From Natronorubrum tibetense GA33 (GTDB taxonomy: Archaea > Halobacteriota > Halobacteria > Halobacteriales > Natrialbaceae), in assembly GCF_000383975.1 (NCBI RefSeq), contig NZ_KB913018.1, positions 124,001 through 188,000 of the forward strand: DNA of 64,000 nt, in the 5' to 3' direction. The notes beneath the pieces are model-generated. The model ran no database searches. It worked only from the letters and a program-made list of their open reading frames with translations, and was not told the DNA's origin. The position numbers were made by a program, and so were the translations under genes. The stretch's first letter is position 1. Every line of letters starts with the position of its first letter. Shown here piece after piece: positions 15,825 through 24,671 of this stretch.

Positions 15825-16262
15825 CAGGTTGTACGGCCACGGATTCGACCCACCATGGTGATCTCGAACTTCGTCTCACAGGATCTGAATGGCAAGCCAC
15901 CGGAGATCTGCCGCTCGGGCGAGCAGATCCGCGGTTTCACCTACGTCAACGACGCGGTCCCGGTGAACCGGACGCTGATGAGAATGGGGACAGGCGAAGA
16001 GGAGGTGATGAACGTCGACTCGACGGGGACCAGTGATATCCGGACTCTCACAGAGGAGATCCGAGAGGCGATCGATCCCGAACTGGAGATCGAGTACACC
16101 GAGGCGCGAACCGGCGACGCCAAGGCGGCCCAAGCCGACGCCTCAAGGGCCACCGAGCTGGTCTGCTACGAGCCACGACGATCCAGGAGGGGGATCGAGC
16201 GGTTCATCGAATGGTACGAGGCGAACCGAGAGTGGTACGAACCGCTGGTGTTGCGGTCGTGA
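15825..16262 (+). pseudogene. C-terminal remnant of an NAD-dependent sugar epimerase
   Basis: The frame reads GPRIRP-like RPRIRPTMVISNFVSQ, RGFTYVNDAV, TLTEEIREAIDPELEIEYTE and ends FIEWYEANREWYEPLV. This is the C-terminal half of the epimerase found intact at 36355-37341 (FIDWYRENQEWYDPLVRNS). The Rossmann half with GGAGFIG and the YxxxK pair is absent. With the dehydrogenase remnant at 14.2 kb it indicates that an older nucleotide-sugar operon has decayed here. Confidence 0.8.
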
Positions 16263-16424
16263 GTGGGTCGGGGGACGTCGTTCGGTTCTTGTCATCGTGA
16301 TAGATAACGACCGCGTCTGGTATACGGAAACCGCGGTGAACATTCTGCATAGACCGCGGGACGTGCCTGTATGTCGAAGCAATTATCCCGTTCGGTTGCA
16401 CACATTAGTTCGATTGCCAACCAT

Positions 16425-18224
16425 ATGTCATCGGATGCTACCGAAGAGGTTTCTCGCCGCGAAAAAATCGACGCGCTCCTTGACGTCGCCCGGTTCGATC
16501 CCAAGTTCTCGGTCATAATCGTCGCACTCGGACTGCTGGCTGCGGTACTGGAGGGGGTCGGGCTGAGCTTCATTATGCCGATTATCGAGATCGTTCAACT
16601 TGACGACCCCGTCGCGGAGGCCGACGGCATGATGGCGTATTTCGTGCTGGCCTATCAGACGCTCGGGATTCCGTTCACGCTCGGGTACGTGGTCGTGGGG
16701 GTTGCAACGGTGATGACGGTTCGATACACTACGAGCTTTTTCGTCGCGTGGTTCCGGGCCGCGCTGACAAACTACTACATCCAGAATCTACAGAATCGGG
16801 CATACGGGAAGGCACTAGACGCCCGTGTTGGGTATTTCGACGAGGAGGGATCGGACGACATTCTGAACGCGATTATCACGGAAACCAAATACGGAGCGCG
16901 GGTGATCAAAAATTCCGTGCGGTTCCTCGAGAAGCTGTTCTTGTCGGCGGTGTACATGTTGATCGCACTTATCATCTCGCCGCTGTTGACCGCGATCGCG
17001 ATCGGTATTCTGGGATTCTTGACGGTGTTTCTCCGGCGAGTTATTGAACCGGGATACGAACTCGGTGACATCGTCGCGGATGCTAACGAACGGCGACACG
17101 GGGCAGCACAGGCAGGGACACAGGGGATCCGTGAAGTCAGGATCTACAACCTCGCTCAGGAAATGTACGCGGACTTCACCAATGCGGTGGGTCGCTACAC
17201 CACAAACAAAATCAAGCTCAGGCGGAATGAGGCCGCGCTGAAGAACTTCTACAACCTCGGCGTCGCGGTGTCAGTATTCGTGTTGATCTTCTTCGCACTC
17301 ACGCTGGCGAATCTATCAGTCGGGGCACTGGGTGTGTTCCTGTTCGCGATGTACCAGCTCGGTCCGAAAGTGAGTGCGCTGAACGAGATTTTTTACAAAA
17401 TCGAAAACGAGCTCGCTCATCTGGTCCGGACCCAAAGATTCATTCAGGAACTGGAGCGGCTGGAAGAGTCGAACGAGGCGACGAGAAAAGTCCCAAGCGA
17501 GATCCGTCACGTCGAATTCGACGACGTCCAGTTCTCCTACAACGAGGACGAGCAGGTGTTGAAGGGAGTCGACTTCGAGGTTGAGAAGGGAGAGTTCGTC
17601 GCGTTCGTCGGGCAGTCAGGAGCCGGCAAATCGACGATCGTCTCGCTGTTGGCCAGGTTGTATCCGATCGACCGGGGTGAGATTCGAGGGAATCAGATTC
17701 CGGTCTCGGAGATGGATATTGAGGAATGGCGCGATCGGATCGCAGTCGTACGGCAGAATCCCTTTATTTTCAACGATACGTTGCGGTACAACCTGACGGT
17801 CGGGAACCGGGACGCCACGCGGGCCGAGATCGATCGGGCGTGTCAGATCGCGAAAGTTGACGAATTTATCGACGAGTTGCCAAAGGGCTACGACACGCAA
17901 CTCGGCGATGAGGGCGTTCGACTGTCCGGCGGGCAGAAACAACGAGTGTCTCTGGCGCGGGCGCTGTTGACGGATGCGGATCTATTGGTGCTGGATGAGG
18001 CAACGAGCGACCTGGATTCACATCTGGAACAGGAGGTCCAGCAGGCGATTGAAGCGATGGATCGGGATTACGCGATGATTGCTATTGCGCACCGGTTGTC
18101 AACGGTGGAGAACGCCGATCGGATCTATACGATGGACGAGGGTGAGATTACGGAGGTTGGCTCACACGAGGAACTTATTGACAATGGGGAGCAGTATGCG
18201 AACCTGTATGCAATTCAATCGTAA
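16425..18224 (+). CDS. ABC exporter (half transporter), probable glycan or lipid-linked saccharide flippase
   Basis: From ATG 16425 the protein has 599 residues (an ATG at 16371 would add 18). The first 330 residues hold the transmembrane domain with about six hydrophobic segments. The nucleotide-binding domain follows with Walker A GQSGAGKST (396-404), signature LSGGQ (about 501-505) and Walker B LLVLDEA (about 520-526). Fused TM-NBD halves of this kind include MsbA and the lipid-linked oligosaccharide flippase PglK. The neighbouring pyruvyl transferase and glycosyltransferases make glycan export the likely job. GC content falls sharply right after this gene. Confidence 0.85.
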   Translation: MSSDATEEVSRREKIDALLDVARFDPKFSVIIVALGLLAAVLEGVGLSFIMPIIEIVQLDDPVAEADGMMAYFVLAYQTLGIPFTLGYVVVGVATVMTVRYTTSFFVAWFRAALTNYYIQNLQNRAYGKALDARVGYFDEEGSDDILNAIITETKYGARVIKNSVRFLEKLFLSAVYMLIALIISPLLTAIAIGILGFLTVFLRRVIEPGYELGDIVADANERRHGAAQAGTQGIREVRIYNLAQEMYADFTNAVGRYTTNKIKLRRNEAALKNFYNLGVAVSVFVLIFFALTLANLSVGALGVFLFAMYQLGPKVSALNEIFYKIENELAHLVRTQRFIQELERLEESNEATRKVPSEIRHVEFDDVQFSYNEDEQVLKGVDFEVEKGEFVAFVGQSGAGKSTIVSLLARLYPIDRGEIRGNQIPVSEMDIEEWRDRIAVVRQNPFIFNDTLRYNLTVGNRDATRAEIDRACQIAKVDEFIDELPKGYDTQLGDEGVRLSGGQKQRVSLARALLTDADLLVLDEATSDLDSHLEQEVQQAIEAMDRDYAMIAIAHRLSTVENADRIYTMDEGEITEVGSHEELIDNGEQYANLYAIQS

Positions 18225-18366
18225 TGTGTGTGATATTTGGTGTCAACTATGGAATTAACAAAGCGATCTTCAGGGGAGGAGGTAATGGCAAGACAACAAG
18301 AGTCTGGGCGAAGGGCACCGAATAAGATTAATTTATGTAGCTCTGCTTCAAAAGTGAATAATAGAG

Positions 18367-19407
18367 ATGAAAGATAATATAATTTCTTATCATGGCTGGG
18401 TTGGACATAACAATTTGGGAGATGAAGCAATTTATCGCGCGTGTGAGAAATTATTCCCAAATTACGTTCTCGTCCCAGAGAATCACATTGAAAGAGAAGT
18501 CTCATTAGAACTCTTTGGCGGGGGGACAATATGGCCACCGAAGGAACTCGACTTTGCTGAAGTACCCTCCGCTGGTGTGGGTGTGGGTGTGAAACAACCT
18601 AGTTTCTACAATCGCAAACGTTCTACTCTTGATTTCGGTTACTACCTTGGGAAATCTGGCCTCGCAAGGGTGACTAAAGATACGATCGGTAAGAGAGGCC
18701 GTTATATATTACCCGACGATTTTAAAAAATTAAGGAGTGTGGGCCAAATAGGAGTTAGAGGCCCCTTATCGCACAAGTTACTTCAAGATTATAACATAGA
18801 ATCACAAATAACAGGCGATACTGCGTTAATACTCGAACCAAGTGAATATGAACTGATGAATAACAAAAAGATTGCGGTGACACTCCGTGACGGTGGAAAA
18901 AAATGGGGAGGGTCTAACGAATATATAGACTCGGTCAAAGAAATCTGTAAGTCAAGGTCTGATCAGTACACCTTTGTATTCATTCCACTCAAGCCCGATG
19001 ATATACCTCTCCATATTGCACTGGCGCGAGACATACCTAACGCAAAGTTCAAAAACTACTGTACGGTTCCAGACGTTAGTGGAGTTATTGATGAATACGC
19101 AACCTGTGAACTGGTGATTGCGGAACGACTACACGGTAGTATTCTTGGGGCCTGTTCATACACTCCGTTCATATCAATCGGTTATCGAGGAAAGAACGAA
19201 GACTTTGCTCAATCAATTGATATGGGTGAGTTCAATGTTCGAATTGATCGTGTTACCACCAGACAATTACAGGAGCTTTTTGATATGGCCTCTTCGGATG
19301 ACCTCCAGTCCAAGTTGAAGTCAGAAGTCGACAAAAAAAGAAACACACTTCGTAATTTCACTCGAAAAATAATTAGCCAAATGTCTTGTATGGAATCTCC
19401 CCGATGA
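18367..19407 (+). CDS. Polysaccharide pyruvyl transferase family protein
   Basis: This 346-residue protein starts ISYHGWVGHNNLGDEAIYRA, the GNxGDEA nucleotide-sugar-type motif of the family. It has ELFGGGTIWPP (the GGG loop) and ends with ELVIAERLHGSILGACSYTP, the conserved RLHG motif. These enzymes add a pyruvate ketal to sugars of exopolysaccharides; in archaea they act in glycan or S-layer decoration. Base composition and Lys/Asn/Ile-rich codon use differ strongly from flanking genes, a sign of transfer. Confidence 0.88.
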   Translation: MKDNIISYHGWVGHNNLGDEAIYRACEKLFPNYVLVPENHIEREVSLELFGGGTIWPPKELDFAEVPSAGVGVGVKQPSFYNRKRSTLDFGYYLGKSGLARVTKDTIGKRGRYILPDDFKKLRSVGQIGVRGPLSHKLLQDYNIESQITGDTALILEPSEYELMNNKKIAVTLRDGGKKWGGSNEYIDSVKEICKSRSDQYTFVFIPLKPDDIPLHIALARDIPNAKFKNYCTVPDVSGVIDEYATCELVIAERLHGSILGACSYTPFISIGYRGKNEDFAQSIDMGEFNVRIDRVTTRQLQELFDMASSDDLQSKLKSEVDKKRNTLRNFTRKIISQMSCMESPR

Positions 19408-19871
19408 ACCTTGGATTGATGGGATACAGATTTAGCCGAATGAAATAAGTAATTATAGTGGGTTTCTTCCTGAAGTAGATTGTTAGTTGGGGGAACTATC
19501 GCGATGAATGAGCCGTGAGAAAGAATAAATTGAACGTTTAACCCGATTTGTTCCAATTTGAATTGCTAAGCGCCTCCTCCGCGACTCAATCGAGATCAAG
19601 GCCGTCGTAAGTCTTGGTGTCGACGTTGAAGTAGTCCTCTACTGCATCACGTACCTAGTAATCTAAGTAAAGTTAGCACCCCTACAGGGGATAGATGCGG
19701 TAACATACTTGACTAAAGCTACGCTGTGAGATCAACAAGTGCTGTACAAGATTATGTGTGAAATTGTTCTGATGTGTATGACCCATACGATCAAGCGAAC
19801 CGTCAACTGATCAATTCCACCGTAGTGTAGCGATTCAGCACGCCCATCTACATAGACTAATTATATCAGAG
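19408..19871. other. AT-rich intergenic region with one protein-like remnant
   Basis: No gene is supported. On the minus strand 19586-19650 reads VRDAVEDYFNVDTKTYDGLD then LD and a stop, which looks like the end of a lost haloarchaeal gene embedded in AT-rich sequence. I cannot name it. Confidence 0.3.
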
Positions 19872-21736
19872 TCATTTGTCATCCAGCTCTAATGGAGATT
19901 CCAAAACTCCGATTAAGCCATACAGTTGCTTTGCACGGCTTTCTCCGTTGAGATGGGTTATATAACATTCTTTGGCCGCGTTGTAATCTAAGTATGGAGA
20001 AGAACGAATTTGATTTTCATTTTTTTCCATATATTTCTTAACAGATTTATGTTGGCGGATTAATGTACCATGGTTGGGCCATGATCCACCCCCACCTATT
20101 GAATCGTTGATCTCTTTTGATGATCTCTTACCCATTATTTTTTCCCACAACCCTGTGGCTCTACTAAAGTAGTGCTTTATATAATATGGATAATAAAGAG
20201 GAAGACCATGACCAGAGTGAGGAATTGAAGCAAGAGATGGATTAAGATCTGATAGGGTAGCTTCAACAACATTTCTCTTGTACCGATGTGAGGTTGGCAT
20301 TCGGAGTGCAAGATCAATGATACGGTTGTCTAAAAACGGATATTTTGTTGGCCTCATCTGATTGAGGTTGTTATAGAAAATATGGGTCCTAGTGTTTGAT
20401 ATCGGGTATATCATCCCAAATTGAATGATTGATTCCCATGATGGAAAGGGCACTCCCTGAAAGATTATTGTTTTTCCTGTATCTTCGATATTCGAATCCA
20501 AAACATCGATTGCACTATGACACTTGTCTAAATAGGGGATGGGAATACTATATTCTCCAATTCCCCCTCTTTTATTATGGAAATGTATTCATCAGAATTC
20601 TCAACTTTTTTGGGCCGAGATAGTGGATATAGATGTCTACTAAGGTCTGACATGGGTTCCCTTTTGGGTACATAAGTATCTGATAATATCGCATCGCTAT
20701 AATGTCCGGAAAATATATTTTCAGTTTGGTTTTGTAACTCGTCAGCAAATCCTATAGCATGGGCCTCGTGAAGAAATCCACTCAAAGAGTTAACTTCGTT
20801 TTGTTTATCAAATCCTCTAAAATAATACTCATCATCACGCTTAAGAAAACTGAACCTGGATCCGGCTGTTTGTGCAACCTTCTTGGCTGTTTGAGCTTCA
20901 TTATTTCCTTCCAAATTTTCGTTCATATGGAAAGATGTAGTATCCTCTCCTAAGATTTCCAGAATAAGTCTCGAGTCAGCGCCACCACTTAATAACAAGC
21001 CTTGTTCACGATTTGGATCGGATCTTTCACGAACTGCATTAAGGAATGTGTGCTTGAATTCCTCTCTATATTCTGCAAACGAGGCTTTATTATTTGCTGG
21101 AACTGGCCACCAATATTGGCACTTATTGATAAGGTCACCATTTTTATCAAAAGTCAAAATTGAAGCTGGAGGTACCTTTTTAATCCCTTTTACCGGCGTA
21201 TAGATACCATATACACTGGTGAACGTGAGAAATTCAGAAAGAAAATCTGGATTTGCTTTCAAATCTACCTCCGGGTGTGTAGCAAGCGATTGTAGGATCG
21301 AAGAAAAAACGACAGAACCGTCCGTGGCACGCGTATAATATAATGGGCGGGAACCTAACCTGTCTGTGAATATAGAAACAGTTTTGTGCTCATGATCGTA
21401 AATAATACCTGAAAATTCACTGTTTAACCCTGCAATAAAATTTGACCCATAGTTTTCGTAGAGAGTACCACAATATTCTGCATCAGTTAAATCATCTGGA
21501 TTGCAAGTATATTTGCCTCTATATTCATGTCCAAGTATATCTCCCCAGCACCATATTGAGACGTTTTTTGTGGCTACTGGTTGATCATCAAATTCGGTCG
21601 AATGGTCTACATATCCAATTTCTAGATGGTCATTACAAAATATTGACTGCTGCTGACCATCAAAAGTATTGATTGAATTCGTAAGGTCATTGATAAAATC
21701 ATATTGGGAATCTATGATCCCACAAATACCTGCCAT
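19872..21736 (-). pseudogene. Asparagine-synthase-like amidotransferase with a single-base frameshift
   Basis: The N-terminal frame (MAGICGIIDSQYDFINDL; DRLGSRPLYYTRATDGSVVF; the PPi-loop LLLSGGADSRLIL) ends early at 20528. The second frame picks up at once (PIPYLDKCHSAIDVLDSNIE, then FLDNRIIDLALRMPTSHRYK). One added base near 20540-20550 restores a protein of about 621 residues, the normal asparagine synthase length. The glutaminase nucleophile expected at position 2 is Ala (MAGICGI instead of MCGI), so even the intact ancestor probably could not use glutamine in the usual way. Such proteins are common in surface-glycan clusters, where they may amidate sugar acids. The gene is AT-rich like its neighbour. 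Confidence 0.85.
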
Positions 21737-21839
21737 TATTCCTTTTTAAGTGAGTCCAACTATATAAGCGTAAGGATGTCTAGGTCAGAAAATCGAATTG
21801 TGGAATGTGGCGAAGGTTTGACCCCGCAATCTAGATTTC

Positions 21840-22165
21840 CAGAATCTATGGTGGAAGAACCAGTAGTAAAAGAGGCTGGTTCAGTATTTGTGAAGGGGAA
21901 CCGGGCTTCGACGAGCGACCGTTCGTCTCACGTTTCACAGCGTGACTTGCACAGTTCAAGTTCGTCAAGCGTCCAGTTGTAACAAAGTCACAATCTACAA
22001 GAACGATAGGTTCACCGCGACACCGCTTCAGCACTTCCTTTGCGAACAGCATCGCGTTGAGGTCTGATCGGTCGGGAGAGAGCTCATGTGGACAACTTCG
22101 AGCGTCTCCAAATCAGCTGCGGTCTAGATGTAAACTTCGGTCTCTCGCTCTTCAACTTGGTGGAG
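21840..22165 (-). pseudogene. Decayed DDE transposase of IS6 type
   Basis: Pieces in different minus-strand frames line up with a haloarchaeal DDE transposase: TAADLETLEVVH after a stop codon, then DLNAMLFAKEVLKRCRGEPI with VLVD (second catalytic Asp), then, after further shifts, SLVEARF (the Glu region). There are several stops and frameshifts, and no terminal repeats were found. It marks an old insertion at the edge of the AT-rich island. Confidence 0.65.
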
Positions 22166-22225
22166 ACAAATACGTACAGTTTTATGCGATACAACATAAC
22201 CGTCTCTAATAAGATATCACAAAGT

Positions 22226-23470
22226 ATGGAAATCGCATTTATTCATCCCAGTTCCCCGCAATCCAAAGGATCGGGAGCAACCCACTCCGCGACACAAATT
22301 GTTGAGGGGTTGTGTACTCGTGGCCATGACATCACGGTGTACTGCACCGACACCGAACCGGTTGGAACCAAATTTGAATACGATATCGAACAGTTAGATC
22401 TCTCAAACGGTCGGTTCTCGAACTTTCCTGAGCAACTCAATGCGGCAATAAATCAAAAACGTATGGAGTTCGGCCAGTATGACTTGGTTCACAGCTATTT
22501 GATGCGGTCAATCCCGTCAATGGGTAAAATTGGAGCTACTACCTCCGCATCCACGATGGTGACATTAAACGCATATGGTGGCATCTGCCCTCGTAATGAT
22601 CTACTGTTTATGAACGATACTGACTGTGACCGTGCTGGAATCGGTCGCTGCGTTACCTGTACGGCTCATGAGAGTCTCACCCGGAGCAAGTACGAGGGAA
22701 AGGGTGTAATCGAAACTTCGGTGCGTGCTGCGTATCGCTTCCAGGACCGTATTCGTAACTACCGAAAAGTTCGGGAAGGACGACGCCGTGTCGATCATAT
22801 CTCCCATTTTCACGCTCTCTCGAACCATGTAAAACAAAAATATCGATCGTTCGGCTTCCCTGAAGATCAGATGTCCGTAATTCCGAATATGGTCGATCAA
22901 ACGTTCTGCATGGATCATCGTAGTGACTTCACGGAACCGTATAAGCTGTTATACGTCGGCGCATTACGCCACCGCAAAGGGGCCGACCAACTGGTTGAAT
23001 TTCTTGAACAGTACAATACACAATTCGATCCTCCTGTAGAACTGACCGTCGTCGGTGCTGGTGTTGCGAAGACACACCTCAAGCGTGCGGCGGCTTCTCA
23101 TGGTGTAGAAAATAATATTCGAATAGAAGGTCATGTCCCATACGAAAAACTCCCTGCTCTCTATGCGGAACATGACCTCTTCGTGTATTTAGGCCGCTGG
23201 GACGAACCATTCGGCCGGGTGTTTTTGGAGGCGTTATGCACGGGTACCCCAGTCTTCGCTACGAACGTTGGTGCTGTTGCTGAGATCGTCGGTGAAGCAG
23301 GATATGTGACCGACAAAACGGATATTCGAGAATTGGCTGAAGAATTGCGACTGGTTCTTAATTCGCAAACGCTCGGTCAGATGTCTGATCGGACAACGGA
23401 GAATTTATTTCCGTATGAACCGAATCAAGTGATTGATCAATTCGATTGTCTCTACCGAACGCTTGTATGA
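22226..23470 (+). CDS. Glycosyltransferase family 4
   Basis: The ATG at 22226 is chosen because MEIAFIHPSSPQSKGSGATH is a normal GT-B start; the longer frame upstream runs into transposase remnant. The protein is 414 residues. It has a Cys-rich insert (YGGICPRNDLLFMNDTDCDR, CVTCTAHES) typical of a GT4 subgroup and the C-terminal donor-binding domain (LLYVGALRHRKGADQLVEFL; EPFGRVFLEALCTGTPVFAT with the EX7E-type glutamates). It retains a nucleotide-sugar and adds it to a growing glycan on the cytoplasmic side. Confidence 0.85.
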   Translation: MEIAFIHPSSPQSKGSGATHSATQIVEGLCTRGHDITVYCTDTEPVGTKFEYDIEQLDLSNGRFSNFPEQLNAAINQKRMEFGQYDLVHSYLMRSIPSMGKIGATTSASTMVTLNAYGGICPRNDLLFMNDTDCDRAGIGRCVTCTAHESLTRSKYEGKGVIETSVRAAYRFQDRIRNYRKVREGRRRVDHISHFHALSNHVKQKYRSFGFPEDQMSVIPNMVDQTFCMDHRSDFTEPYKLLYVGALRHRKGADQLVEFLEQYNTQFDPPVELTVVGAGVAKTHLKRAAASHGVENNIRIEGHVPYEKLPALYAEHDLFVYLGRWDEPFGRVFLEALCTGTPVFATNVGAVAEIVGEAGYVTDKTDIRELAEELRLVLNSQTLGQMSDRTTENLFPYEPNQVIDQFDCLYRTLV

Positions 23471-23498
23471 TTAATCCAAAATAGATATTGCTCAAAAG

Positions 23499-24671
23499 AT
23501 GATTCATAAGATACTGGGAAAACAAGGATTGCCAAAGGCGATTGCGAAGAAAGCCACGTCATACAAATATGACGGTCTCGTGATGAGTTCGTACGAACTT
23601 CAGGCCGCTGCCTCTCGCTCGTGGAAATTGGAGGAACGATCGACTGAGCTGAGCTACTCCTATACTTCAGATATTGCGCCTCACTCGGACGATCCGTCCG
23701 TCCATCGACGTCCCCAACCGGATTTCGTGTTCAGGCATCCATTCGTCGCTGAGCTACAGGACGCGGCAGTCGTTGGTCCGCGTGCGGCTGTCCTCACACG
23801 CGATAATAAGGTCATTGCGGACAGTTTGAAACGTCCAGCGAGGCATCACGAGATACACGCACACACCGCTGGGACGGTTCTTTCACGGTCGTACCTTCGC
23901 CACCGATTAAGCCGTCTAATAGGAACTGATGAGCGCACAGTCGAGGTGGCTGCGGTCCTCCATCGGAAAAGTTCAGTTCAGAATTTTTATCATTGGCTGA
24001 TCGAACGTCTACTCACCCTCCGCGGTGTTTCACATTATCAGGAACAGACCGGGACCAGCGTAAGTCTCATTGTTACTCGAGATGCTCCTGGCTTCGTTTA
24101 CGATTTTATTGACCACCTGGGATTCAGTGACAACGAAATCATACGTTGGGATGGAGGGCCGATCCGGGCAGATAAAATCGTCGTTCCCTCGTGGCCAGAA
24201 CTCACTGCAAGCGGCTTAGAGTGGTTGCGCGAACGCATGGTAGCCTCGGTACCCGCTCAACAGAACTCAGTCGAATACGTCTACGTCTCTCGCCAACGAA
24301 CTGCACAACGGAAGGTCACTAATTTCGACGAAATCGAACCTATTCTCTGGTCATACGATGTTGAGCCGATATTCTTGGGAGATATTTCTCTCGAGGAAGA
24401 AATAAACCTCCTGCGGTCTGCTGACGGAATTGTGGGGCCACACGGGGCGGGGCTTACTGGTATGATTTGGCCGGACCATACCAAAGTCCTCGAACTGTTC
24501 AATGGCGTTGTTATCCCTCCATTTTATTTGATGGCTGATCTCCTCGGCCATCAGTACGAATCAATTCTGGGGGAACCGGCGGAGATGGAGCGGTCACGGC
24601 GACACAGGAATACATATATCGCTCCTGAGGAGTTCGAGGAGCGGTTAGCCGGGTTTGTCAATGCCGATTAA
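23499..24671 (+). CDS. Glycosyltransferase family 61
   Basis: This 390-residue protein contains SSVQNFYHWLIERLLTLRGV (the conserved NxxHW/E region) and, near the C terminus, DGIVGPHGAGLTGMIWPDHT, the signature of DUF563/GT61 enzymes. VYVSRQRTAQRKV is also characteristic. GT61 was first described in eukaryotes (xylosyl and O-GlcNAc transferases) and occurs in many bacterial and haloarchaeal glycan loci. It follows the GT4 gene by 28 bases and probably shares its transcript. Confidence 0.85.
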   Translation: MIHKILGKQGLPKAIAKKATSYKYDGLVMSSYELQAAASRSWKLEERSTELSYSYTSDIAPHSDDPSVHRRPQPDFVFRHPFVAELQDAAVVGPRAAVLTRDNKVIADSLKRPARHHEIHAHTAGTVLSRSYLRHRLSRLIGTDERTVEVAAVLHRKSSVQNFYHWLIERLLTLRGVSHYQEQTGTSVSLIVTRDAPGFVYDFIDHLGFSDNEIIRWDGGPIRADKIVVPSWPELTASGLEWLRERMVASVPAQQNSVEYVYVSRQRTAQRKVTNFDEIEPILWSYDVEPIFLGDISLEEEINLLRSADGIVGPHGAGLTGMIWPDHTKVLELFNGVVIPPFYLMADLLGHQYESILGEPAEMERSRRHRNTYIAPEEFEERLAGFVNAD

